Shown here: positions 8,954 through 18,700 of the stretch, piece by piece
Layout: each line of letters begins with the position of its first letter
How positions within the stretch are numbered: the first letter of the stretch is position 1
NCBI GenBank assembly: GCA_963834015.1
Contig: CAWIAG010000003.1
Coordinates: 62,001-126,000, forward strand
Source: FEN-1297 sp963834015
Lineage (GTDB): Bacteria; Bacteroidota; Ignavibacteria; Ignavibacteriales; Ignavibacteriaceae
Length of the DNA: 64,000 nucleotides
Direction: 5' to 3'
Translations under genes and position numbers: made by a program
The notes under the pieces: generated by a model
The model's input: the letters and a program-made list of their open reading frames with translations, nothing else
Told to the model about the DNA's origin: nothing
Database searches by the model: none

Positions 8954-10999
8954 ATGAAAAAAAGAATATTTCCTGTAATAATTATTTTACTATTACTTTT
9001 TAGTATTAACTTTCTAACAGCCCAATCAAATTCCGGAAAGTCACAGATGAAGGATGACAATCAAGGTGCGATTAGGGTATGGAATAGTAAAAGTAACGAT
9101 GATGGCACCATACAATCACTTGGAAATGGAAAAATGTGCATATATGAGCAAGGGCCAAATATTAAAGATATTTACAGCGGCCCATTCTCAACGCCTTCTT
9201 TTCTTAAATTAAATTTAGTTACAAATGATTCAGTCGAGGTACATTCAATTCGGCAATCCGGTAGTGCTGTCTGGAACCATAAAATAATTGTACAAAATAC
9301 AGAAATCGGAAATATGACGGATTTTGTTGTTGTAAACATACCGGGTTTTATTAGAACTGTCTACACCACCCGTTCTTTTAAAATGAAAATATTACTAAAG
9401 GATTATGTACAAATAATAAATAATGATAAAAGGTGGCAAACTCATGACCCTGTCTTGGGAAGAATTTTTGTTATTCCATCGGGGACTGTAATATATCAAA
9501 CATACGTATACCCTGCTGTTTTATACAACCAGCTTTTGGCATCCGGGAATATTAGCTTAGAACAAGAACCGGGCACAAATATTCTTGATATATCCTTCCC
9601 GCCGGGTAAAAGTTGGTTGTATATTATAGGTGGTCCGGAATATCCGGAGATTATTAATAACGCAGAACAAATGTTACAACAGGGTTCGGAAAATTTATTA
9701 TACCGTACTAAGGCATTCTGGAGTGATTTTACCGCAAGGAGAAAGGATTTTTCAAAAACTTTACCTGATAACCTGCCGGGACGTGAAAAACTGTTGAAAG
9801 TAATAGATGATGTATCCGTATTGCTTAAAACCCAGCAGAGCAGTGAAGGGGCAGTGATTGCAGGATACCCATATCCGCTCGGCTATGTCCGCGACCAGTA
9901 TGGGGTTTCCAGGGGCTTTTTGGCGCTTGGTTATTATGAAGAGGCGAAATCAATTTTAAATTTTTATTGGCAGATATGGAAAAAATTCGGTTGTATTCAT
10001 AATGCACAGGCAATCGGTATTGACGGTATTTTTCACATACACGAGAATGATGAAGTAGAAATACCCGGTTACCTTATACTTCAGAGTTTTAATTTATTTG
10101 ATGCAACGGATGATTCAACATTTTTACGTGAGATATTTCCTATGCTTGAGTGGGCATTTAAAGTCCAGAAGAAAAACCTGGTAAATGGAATGCTACCGTT
10201 TAACGGAGATGAAACTTATGTAGCGGGAGGATTATTACCGCGGTCGGCGTTGAATGACGGCTCTGCAGAATCAACCATGCTTTTTATTGAAAGTGGAGAA
10301 CGATTACTAAATTGGATTTCAACCAATCATTTATGGAATAATGAAGAAATTGAAGATGCAAAAAAAATTATAAAATCATGCAGGGAAAAATTTAGAGATA
10401 ATTTTTGGCAAAACGGCAGGCTTATTACAAATAATCCCGCCCGGGCTGATGCCATACAACTGCCAAAATTTCGTCACGGAGTTTGTGAAAAACAAGGAGA
10501 AAATTGTTTGATGAAAAAATATAGCGGAATTGTATGGACTGAGCGAAATGAAAACAACCGTTATTTATGTGCTAATTGTATAAACGATGGACCATTTCCG
10601 GCCGCTGAAAAAAAAATTTATGATTTACTTTCTGTAGCTATGGTTCCTTATTATGCTCATATAAACGTTATACCTCTTGACGAATTTAAACCTGCAGTTC
10701 TGGAAATATTACAGAATTATAAAATGACAGGTGAGCTTGCTCCCAGTAAGGATAATTTAATCAATACAGATGGAAGCCGTGTAGTCGGTTATGATTACGG
10801 ATTTTTGCTCTATGCTTTAACTTGTATCAATTCAAAAGAAAGTAAAATATTGTATGATAAAACTTTATCCGTAGCTGATCAGACGGGCTCATGGTCGGAA
10901 TATTATCTGAATGATATACCTAACGGTACCAGGTGCCGTCCCTGGGAAAGCGCCATTGACCTTGAAGCATTAATATTTAATGCTATGCAAAATAAATGA
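8954..10999 (+). CDS. Secreted (alpha/alpha)6-barrel glycosidase-like protein, family unassigned
   Basis: This protein has 681 residues with a clear signal peptide (MKKRIFPVIIILLLL to LTAQS). The first ~270 residues look like a beta-sandwich. From about residue 285 the helix-rich pattern of six-hairpin enzymes appears: GYPYPLGYVRDQYGVSRGFLALGYYEEA, IDGIFHIHENDEVEIPGY, MLPFNGDETYVAGGLLPRSALNDGSAEST and, near the end, NGTRCRPWESAIDLEA. The conserved acidic residues in these loops are candidate catalytic groups. The fold resembles GH15, GH65 and GH78 barrels, but I cannot name a family. It probably acts in the periplasm on oligosaccharides. No promoter was recognised in the 171-base gap before it. 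Confidence 0.6.
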   Translation: MKKRIFPVIIILLLLFSINFLTAQSNSGKSQMKDDNQGAIRVWNSKSNDDGTIQSLGNGKMCIYEQGPNIKDIYSGPFSTPSFLKLNLVTNDSVEVHSIRQSGSAVWNHKIIVQNTEIGNMTDFVVVNIPGFIRTVYTTRSFKMKILLKDYVQIINNDKRWQTHDPVLGRIFVIPSGTVIYQTYVYPAVLYNQLLASGNISLEQEPGTNILDISFPPGKSWLYIIGGPEYPEIINNAEQMLQQGSENLLYRTKAFWSDFTARRKDFSKTLPDNLPGREKLLKVIDDVSVLLKTQQSSEGAVIAGYPYPLGYVRDQYGVSRGFLALGYYEEAKSILNFYWQIWKKFGCIHNAQAIGIDGIFHIHENDEVEIPGYLILQSFNLFDATDDSTFLREIFPMLEWAFKVQKKNLVNGMLPFNGDETYVAGGLLPRSALNDGSAESTMLFIESGERLLNWISTNHLWNNEEIEDAKKIIKSCREKFRDNFWQNGRLITNNPARADAIQLPKFRHGVCEKQGENCLMKKYSGIVWTERNENNRYLCANCINDGPFPAAEKKIYDLLSVAMVPYYAHINVIPLDEFKPAVLEILQNYKMTGELAPSKDNLINTDGSRVVGYDYGFLLYALTCINSKESKILYDKTLSVADQTGSWSEYYLNDIPNGTRCRPWESAIDLEALIFNAMQNK

Positions 11000-11118
11000 T
11001 TTACTGATGCTTCTAAAATTTTTTTCATAGAGGAGGCAGTTATAAAATTTGAATGTTTATCGCCGGTTTTTTCACGCCAAATGTTATTTACAAAATAAAA
11101 CCAAGTAAAAAAAATTAG

Positions 11119-13374
11119 ATGTGCGATATGATTAAATCATTATTAATCCTGATAATTTTATTTTTAAATACTTGCTATATAATAAAAGCTCAATCCCAGG
11201 TAACGCTGGAGAATCAAAATTTTAAGATTATTGTCGATCAAAATAACGGAGCCATATCTTCTATACTTGTAAAGAAAAATAACTGTGATTTAGTAAGTGA
11301 AACGCGTTTAATATCAAACTACAGAATATGCCTTCAGTCGGATAATTACTTGTGCGATTATATTGACGGCATTACACAAAAAACAAAATTGGTTAGTAAA
11401 CAAGACAATATTATTACTGTGGTCGTTTCAGGTATGACATCCCCTAAGGGAACATATAATATTGACCTGACATATTTTATAAAGCTGGAAGAAGATTTTA
11501 TTTCATTAAAGGCAAGGCTTACCAATAACGACAGGTATAAGATTTCCGAGTTCTGGTTTCCGCGTGTAGGGGGCATTAAAAATTTCGGTCAAAACCGTGA
11601 TGCTAAACTGGCATATCCCGGCTATAATTTTGATTGCCGGCATAATATAGGTCTGTTTAAAAATTTTCCAGGTGGTAAGGGTTTGGGATCTGAAGCGGCA
11701 GAATGGTCTCAGGATTATCCTGGGATGACTATGCCCTGGTGGGATATTTATGATGAGAAATCAGATCTTGGTCTCTATTTGGGTTACCATGATACTACTT
11801 TTCGCTATAGTACCTGGCATACTTATCTTATGCCCAACACTACGGGAGACAGTGATGAATGGCTCAATGATGAACAAGCTGCCGGGCAGCCGGTGGGAAT
11901 TATATTTTCTCACGTTCGTTATCCATTTATCCAGTCCGGGGAAACATTTGAATCAGGTGAATTTATAATCCGCGTTCATAAAGGTGATTGGCATAACGGA
12001 TCACAGTTTTACAGGCAATGGTTTTTATCCCATTTCCCCTTCGATAAATCGCAGAGCTGGCTTAGAAGACAAAGCGTGTGGTTTTCTTCTATTATTTATC
12101 AGCCCGAAGATAAAATTGTAACGGATTTTAATGGTTATAGGAAGTGGACTAACGATGCAAAAAAATATGGTGTCAATTGTTATGAACTTATCGGGTGGAA
12201 TAATGGAGGATTGGAAAGAAATTATCCGCTCTATATTCCTGAAGAAAAGCTTGGAGGTCTTGAAGGATTAAAATCCCTCTTGAAGTCGATCAAAGACGAT
12301 GAGGGTCATTGTCTTGTATTTTGTAATTATAATATTCTGGATGAAAATACGGATTGGTACAAACATGAACTGTACAAGTATATGGCCCAGGATCAGTTTG
12401 GTAAACAGGCAATTTGGATGGGTTGGGGTGAAAGTACTCTGTTGGCAAGGAAACAATTAAGCGTACGTTATCATGTTCGTTCATCTGTTGTTCCGGGAAT
12501 AGAGAATATCCTGTCCGGTTATTATGAACAACTGGTTAAGGATGGTGCAGATGGATTTCAGATAGATAAAATGTGTGTGGGCTCTTCATTGGACTTTAAT
12601 CCTCTTAACACTGCCAAACCTGATGTAGCCTTGTGTGAGGGTCTTGTGCAATCTGTTGGAAGGGTCTATAAGAAGTGCCGAGATTTAAATTCCAATTTTT
12701 GTATAGCATCGGAATTCGGGACCGATAGATTAATCCCGTACTTTGATATCGGTTATCGGAACTCTTCCGGCTATGAAGTTTCTCCGCTGCGCTATGTATT
12801 TCCTGAATGGACTTCCTGCCAGCATGTTTCATCGCCGCGTGATTTTAAAACTATAAATGGTGCAATTTTAACGGGATCGGTTATTTGTGCTGAACCCGAT
12901 TCGTATCAGGGATCAATGGATAACCCGTTATACCACGATTGGTCAAATTATATTCGGGAAGTTACACGTATTCGCAAAGAATTATTAGATATTATTTTTC
13001 TGGGTAAATATTATGATGATTTGGATGCAAAAATATTCGAAGTAGCAAATTCAGAAGGGAATTCAAATCAATCAGTTAATGCTACAATAAAAAATAAGGC
13101 CGGTGACATAACTTCAGATAATACCCAAAATCCATTAATTCTTAAGCCCCCAAGCCGTCTGCATTTTAAAGTACATGGGGATCTAAAAACTGATCAACGA
13201 GCTATAATAATTGCTAATGATTCCCCGGATTCTGTAAAGTACGTTTGGCAATTTACAAATAAAAATGTTAAACATGCATTACTATATGAACCTTATGGAA
13301 ATGTTATTACACTTGATCAGGGAGTGCCTTTAACAATTAAGGGTAATGGGCTGCAAATTTTGGTCGAGAAATAG
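11119..13374 (+). CDS. Secreted TIM-barrel hydrolase, DUF6259-like
   Basis: The 751-residue protein has a signal peptide ending near IIKAQSQ. An N-terminal beta-supersandwich (about 25-320) has the look of clan GH-D/GH-H enzymes (LGLYLGYHDTTFRYSTW). A TIM barrel follows, starting at VWFSSIIYQPEDK. Asp483 in DGFQIDKM sits where the nucleophile of GH31/GH36-like barrels lies. Glu532 in ASEFGTDR is another candidate. The C-terminus is a small beta-sandwich. The pattern matches DUF6259 proteins of glycan-degrading bacteria, whose activity I cannot state. An alternative start is the ATG at 11128. It lies in a run of secreted glycosidases all read in the same direction. Confidence 0.62.
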   Translation: MCDMIKSLLILIILFLNTCYIIKAQSQVTLENQNFKIIVDQNNGAISSILVKKNNCDLVSETRLISNYRICLQSDNYLCDYIDGITQKTKLVSKQDNIITVVVSGMTSPKGTYNIDLTYFIKLEEDFISLKARLTNNDRYKISEFWFPRVGGIKNFGQNRDAKLAYPGYNFDCRHNIGLFKNFPGGKGLGSEAAEWSQDYPGMTMPWWDIYDEKSDLGLYLGYHDTTFRYSTWHTYLMPNTTGDSDEWLNDEQAAGQPVGIIFSHVRYPFIQSGETFESGEFIIRVHKGDWHNGSQFYRQWFLSHFPFDKSQSWLRRQSVWFSSIIYQPEDKIVTDFNGYRKWTNDAKKYGVNCYELIGWNNGGLERNYPLYIPEEKLGGLEGLKSLLKSIKDDEGHCLVFCNYNILDENTDWYKHELYKYMAQDQFGKQAIWMGWGESTLLARKQLSVRYHVRSSVVPGIENILSGYYEQLVKDGADGFQIDKMCVGSSLDFNPLNTAKPDVALCEGLVQSVGRVYKKCRDLNSNFCIASEFGTDRLIPYFDIGYRNSSGYEVSPLRYVFPEWTSCQHVSSPRDFKTINGAILTGSVICAEPDSYQGSMDNPLYHDWSNYIREVTRIRKELLDIIFLGKYYDDLDAKIFEVANSEGNSNQSVNATIKNKAGDITSDNTQNPLILKPPSRLHFKVHGDLKTDQRAIIIANDSPDSVKYVWQFTNKNVKHALLYEPYGNVITLDQGVPLTIKGNGLQILVEK

Positions 13375-13517
13375 ACACCAGTATTATAATAGTTGAATAA
13401 TATTTAATTAAAATCTTTTTGTTTAGATCTATTTATATAGATAAATTTTATTACAATTTAAATCGTTAAGAAGAAAAAATTCAATAAGTACTATAGTGAC
13501 ATTTTAATTTCCAGTCT

Positions 13518-13628
13518 TCATTGTAATTTGTCTTTCAGCAACTGGCGATACACGGTTAAAGACACTGTTGAAAATAAAAGCAGTAATAAAATTTTTTGAT
13601 CGATAGTATTTTCTTTAAATCCATTCAT
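13518..13628 (-). CDS. Possible 36-residue membrane peptide on the minus strand
   Basis: In the 286-base gap between two glycosidase genes, the minus strand reads M-NGFKENTIDQKI, then a hydrophobic stretch LLLLLFSTVSLTV, then the basic tail YRQLLKDKLQ and a stop. That is the layout of a single-helix membrane peptide. Only a weak GGAAA ribosome-site-like sequence precedes it. It would be the only minus-strand gene in the window. Chance is quite possible in AT-rich DNA. Confidence 0.2.
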   Translation of the reverse strand: MNGFKENTIDQKILLLLLFSTVSLTVYRQLLKDKLQ

Positions 13629-13660
13629 ATTTCCATCATGATTATTCGGAGTTAAAACTA

Positions 13661-15721
13661 ATGGCAGAAAAATTACTAACCTGTTTAATTGCAATTCTAA
13701 TTTTTTACAATGTTAATATTGAAGGACAACAAAAAACTACGTTTATACAAAATTCCGGAACTTCAGGAAATGCGCAATATTACAGAGATATTTATCCGGA
13801 TACATGGGTAGGGACGGATGCTCTTGGCAGGACCCTTCCCACTTCAGATGAAGTTGGGCCGGTTAAGACCGATCACCGCCGTATTGTCGGGATATTTTAT
13901 ATAACATGGCATAGTGATCAGGCATTTAATCTTAAAAGCCCGTATAATGCTGATGTAACAAAGATACTTGCTGCTGACCCGAATGCAAGGTTAGATACAC
14001 ATAATCCCCTATGGACTGAAGGTTCGTATCATTGGGGTGAACCTGAATCCGGATATTTTCTTAGCAAGGATGAATATGTTATTCGCAAAGATATGTCGAT
14101 GCTTTCTAATGCCGGGGTAGATGTATTGATCATGGATGTCACAAATGCAGTATGTTATTGGGATGAGTGGGATGTTATTTTTAATGTTATGGAAAAAATG
14201 ATTTCCGAAGGAAATAAAGTGCCACAATTTTGCTTCTGGGCATTTAATGGGCCGGTAGTTACGGTAGTTCAGGATCTGTACGATAAAATATATATGGCAG
14301 GCAAATATAAAAATCTTTGGTTTTACTGGAATGAAAAACCCTTGCTGTTGTATAATGGAATGCCGGAATTAGATGCGAATGGTGGTGGAGTGAATAACCC
14401 TAATCCACATTATGATACAACAGCTTTAACCGATAAAAATAACCCGCATTTTAATGATTCCGACTATACCGAAAAGTTTTATAAAGATTATACTAAAGAC
14501 GTTAAAAATTTCTTTACATTAAGAAATATGTGGTGGGGTTATTATAAATGGGGTGGAAAACGCTTTGTTGGAACGGAAGACAACTGGAGTTTTGGATATG
14601 ATTTAGGTGATGAGAAAGTTAAAAATATGGATCCTGATTCACTTGTTTCGACTCATAATGGCCTAAAAGAAGAAGCAGCTGTAACTCCTGCTCAACATCC
14701 ATATTCATTAGTTGGAAAATCTTGGTCAAGGCAGTATGGTGAGCCGCAGTTAAATCAATATGATATGCCGGATTCGGCTTACATACCATGGCTGGGGAAA
14801 AAAGTTGACCATCCTGAAGGTTACGGTATTTATTTTCAGGAGAGATGGGACGAAGCGCTTAAGGCCGATCCGCCGTTTATTTATATCAATGACTGGAATG
14901 AATTAACCGCCGGCAAATACAATCCTAAAGATTTTCCGGCCCTTCCGGGTAAAACAAAAGAAACTACTCCGTTCATGAGGCGTGACAATAATTATTACTT
15001 TGTTGACCAATATAATGCCGAATTCAACCGTAGTCTTCAACCAATGAAGGGTGGTTATACAGATAATTACTATATGCAGATGGTCGAGAATATTCGTCGT
15101 TATAAAGGTGTGCGTCCGATACCAGTAATCAATGGGTTTTGCAAAATAAAAATAAATGGAGATTTTACCTGCTGGGATAAAATCGGCATTGAATACAGAG
15201 ATACAAAGGGTGATACTTATCATCGCGATTATAACGGTTATGGAGGCCTTCATTATACGAACAATTCTGGTCGTAATGATATAATAACATCCAAAGTTGC
15301 AGTTGATAAGGACAATGTATATTTCTATGCAGAAACTAATGAAACATTGACACCATGCAACGGCAAAAACTGGATGCTTCTGTTCATTGATGCAGATAAA
15401 AATTCTAATACCGGATGGAACGGTTATGATTATCTTATAAATAAAAAAGTGATAGATGATAAGACTACCATGTTGATGCGTTTTGATTCCACTAATAATA
15501 ACTGGGTAGCCGTCGGTAAGATAAATTACCGTTACAAGGGTAAAAAACTTGAATTGGCAGTACCGCGAAAACTCCTTGGGCTGCAGTCAGGTAATTCAAT
15601 TAGTTTTGATTTTCATTGGTGTGATAACCCTGCGGATTTAAATGATTCTATGTCTATCTATACAAGCGGAGATTCCGCCCCTGACAGAAGATTTAACTAT
15701 CGTTGTATTTGGCAAAAGTGA
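13661..15721 (+). CDS. Secreted GH71/99-like protein with C-terminal CBM9-like domain
   Basis: The protein is 686 residues long. After a signal peptide (ending NVNIEGQQ) comes the DTWVGTDALGRTLPT entry segment and a barrel of the GH71/99-like group. Recognisable strands are IVGIFYITWHSDQ, SMLSNAGVDVLIMDVT, PQFCFWAFNG and the late YINDWNELTAG, whose Trp-Asn-Glu is conserved in the paralogue at 30298. GH99 enzymes are endo-alpha-mannanases or endo-alpha-mannosidases and GH71 are alpha-1,3-glucanases, so the exact activity here is open. From about residue 510 to the end is a beta-sandwich with DKDNVYFYAETNE and LLFIDADKNSNTGW, like CBM9/DOMON-type sugar-binding domains. Confidence 0.7.
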   Translation: MAEKLLTCLIAILIFYNVNIEGQQKTTFIQNSGTSGNAQYYRDIYPDTWVGTDALGRTLPTSDEVGPVKTDHRRIVGIFYITWHSDQAFNLKSPYNADVTKILAADPNARLDTHNPLWTEGSYHWGEPESGYFLSKDEYVIRKDMSMLSNAGVDVLIMDVTNAVCYWDEWDVIFNVMEKMISEGNKVPQFCFWAFNGPVVTVVQDLYDKIYMAGKYKNLWFYWNEKPLLLYNGMPELDANGGGVNNPNPHYDTTALTDKNNPHFNDSDYTEKFYKDYTKDVKNFFTLRNMWWGYYKWGGKRFVGTEDNWSFGYDLGDEKVKNMDPDSLVSTHNGLKEEAAVTPAQHPYSLVGKSWSRQYGEPQLNQYDMPDSAYIPWLGKKVDHPEGYGIYFQERWDEALKADPPFIYINDWNELTAGKYNPKDFPALPGKTKETTPFMRRDNNYYFVDQYNAEFNRSLQPMKGGYTDNYYMQMVENIRRYKGVRPIPVINGFCKIKINGDFTCWDKIGIEYRDTKGDTYHRDYNGYGGLHYTNNSGRNDIITSKVAVDKDNVYFYAETNETLTPCNGKNWMLLFIDADKNSNTGWNGYDYLINKKVIDDKTTMLMRFDSTNNNWVAVGKINYRYKGKKLELAVPRKLLGLQSGNSISFDFHWCDNPADLNDSMSIYTSGDSAPDRRFNYRCIWQK

Positions 15722-15777
15722 TTTTAGTACATCTACAAAACTCTCTTCTTAAATATTATCTAAAAAGGAGGAAATAA

Positions 15778-18700
15778 ATGAAAAAATTTATTTTATCTAT
15801 ATCATTACTGTTGTTTTCAGTATTCTTTACAAGTCTTTTTGCAAAGAATAACGGTAATATCTTTCAGATCAAAAATTTAAAATGCGAAAACTTAATAGAT
15901 CCTTTAGGGATTGATGTTGTGTCTCCCCGGTTAAGCTGGTATTCTGAATCGCCTGAGAGAATGCAAGTACAAACTGCTTATCAAATAATAGTTGCAAGTT
16001 CGATAGATAAACTAAAAGTAAATAACGGCGATCTGTGGGATTCAAAAAAAATAATATCTGATCAAAGCATTAATATAAATTATTCGGGAATTAAATTAAC
16101 TTCCGAAATGCAGTGTTTTTGGAAAGTCAAAGTTTGGGATAACAAGGGTAATGAATCAGATTGGAGCCGCCCTGCAAAATGGACTATGGGATTATTGAAC
16201 AAATCAGATTGGAATGCAAGCTGGATTGGGCTGGATAAAGCACTTGGTCATGATAAACCTGATACGGAAAGCACAGTCCTTTCAGCACGTATGCTTAGAA
16301 AAGAATTTGAGACAAACAAAACAATTAAACGTGCTACTGCCTATATCAGTGGTTTGGGTTTATTTGAATTATACTCAAACGGTAAAAAAATTAGTGATCA
16401 GGTTCTTGCGCCGGCTCTTTCGGAATATCCGAAAAGATCTTTTTACACAACTTTAGATGTAACTAAAAATTTATCACGCGGTAGAAATGTATTCGGTGTA
16501 ATTCTGGGTAACGGACGATTTTTCGCAATGCGCCATACAAATCCTATCGGGATGTTAACTTATGGTTTTCCTAAAATGATCTTCCGTTTAAATATTGAAT
16601 ATACAGATAACACACATCAAAACATTGTTAGTGATACTACCTGGAAACTAACTGCTGATGGTCCGATAACTGCTAACAACGAATATGATGGTGAAGTTTA
16701 CGATGCGGGAAAAGAATTGCCGGGATGGAATAAAGTAGGTTTTGATGATTCAAAATGGCTTAGAGCAGAAATTGTATCAGATCCATCGGAAAAGCTGTCC
16801 GCTCAAATGCTTGAACCTATTAAGGTGATGCAAACCATTAAACCCAAATCAGTTAAAGAAATTGAACCGGGCTCTTATATTTTTGATATGGGGCAAAACA
16901 TGGTAGGGTGGGTATCATTAAAAGTAAGAGCAAATAAAGGGACTAATATAGAAATGTGTTTTTCGGAGACCCTGAAACCGGATGGAGAATTATATACTGC
17001 TAATCTTCGGTCTGCAAAACAAACTGACATTTACATAGCAAAAGGCGGAAAATTGGAGAAATGGGAACCGCGTTTTACTTATCATGGGTTCAGATATGTT
17101 AGATTAAAAGGGTATCCGGGAAAGCCTGATTTAAACACTATTGAAGGTAAGGTAGTTTATAATGACATACAAACTATAGGAAATTTCAGCAGTTCGAATG
17201 ATATATTAAATAAAGTTTATAAAAATGCGTACTGGGGTATTCGTGGTAACTACCGCAGTATACCTACTGATTGCCCGCAGCGCGACGAGCGTATGGGGTG
17301 GTTAGGTGACAGATCAATGAATTCTTATGGCGAGAGTTTTATTTTTAACAATAATTCACTTTATTCTAAATGGATGACCGACATTGCGGATGCTCAAAAA
17401 GAGAACGGTAGTATCCCCGATGTTGCTCCATCATATTGGCAAGTTTATAGCGATAATATGACTTGGCCTTCATCAATTATCATAATTCCTGATAATATCT
17501 ATAGGCAGTTCGGAAATATAAAAGTAATCGCGGACAATTATGATGTAATGAAAAAATGGCTTTACTATATGCGTGATAAATATATGAAGGATTATCTTCT
17601 TCCGAAGGATACTTACGGTGATTGGTGCATGCCTCCTGAAAATCCGGAATTGATTCATTCTAAAGATCCTGGCAGGATTACTCCGGGCAATTTTATAGGT
17701 TCAACTTATTTTTATCATTGCTTAAGAATAATGGAAGGCAATGCACGCCTGCTTAATAAAAATGAGGATGAAAAAGAATTTGGATTACTGGCTGATAAGA
17801 TTAAAGATGCTATAAACAAAACATATCTGAACGTTAATAGTCTTTATTATGCAAACAATACAGTTACAGCAAATGCTCTGGCGCTGTCGTTCGGAATACC
17901 TTCGGAAGAAATAAAAAGTAAAGTTTTTGAAAACCTTGTTTATAAAACTATCCATGATTTTAATAGCCATACTAGCACGGGATTAGTAGGCGGGCAATGG
18001 ATAATGCGTACACTAACGCATAACGGTAATCCGGAATTAGCGGTTAAAATTGCTGCAAATAAGGATTATCCGAGCTGGGGGTTTATGGCTGAACATGGTG
18101 CTACCACTATCTGGGAACTTTGGAATGGTAATACAGCAGATCCGGCGATGAATTCAGGCAATCATGTTATGCTGTTAGGTGATCTTATAGTTTGGTATTA
18201 TGAAGATCTCGCCGGAATAAAATCTGATCCCTCCAGCCCGGCATTCAAACATATAATTATGGAACCCTACCCGGCTGGTGGTCTGAAGTTTGTTAAAGCT
18301 TCATATCTGTCCATGTACGGGCAGATTAAAAGTGAATGGCATAAAAGTAACAATCAGTTTAGTTGGAATATAAATATTCCTGCTAATACTTCTGCCACTA
18401 TTTATATTCCCTTTGAAAAAGATGCTGTTATAACTGAAAACGGAATAGATGTTTCAAAAGATGACGGCATAAAATTTATAAAAATTGAAAACGACAGGGC
18501 AGTTTATGAAATTGGTTCAGGCAGCTATCATTTTGTTTCTAAAACAAAAAAACAAAGCTCAGTTGGATTTTATGAACAAAGCAATGGAGACAAAATATGC
18601 AAAACCAGTACTAAGGGATCCTGTATAACGGCAGCAAATGAGATTAAAACTTATCAGGATAACAGGCCGTTTGCAAAATACCGTTTGGAAGCCGCTGATC

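Noticed and set aside
14903..15253. Minus-strand open frame of 116 codons
   Set aside because: Lies wholly inside the GH71/99-like gene and has no recognisable domain; a shadow frame.
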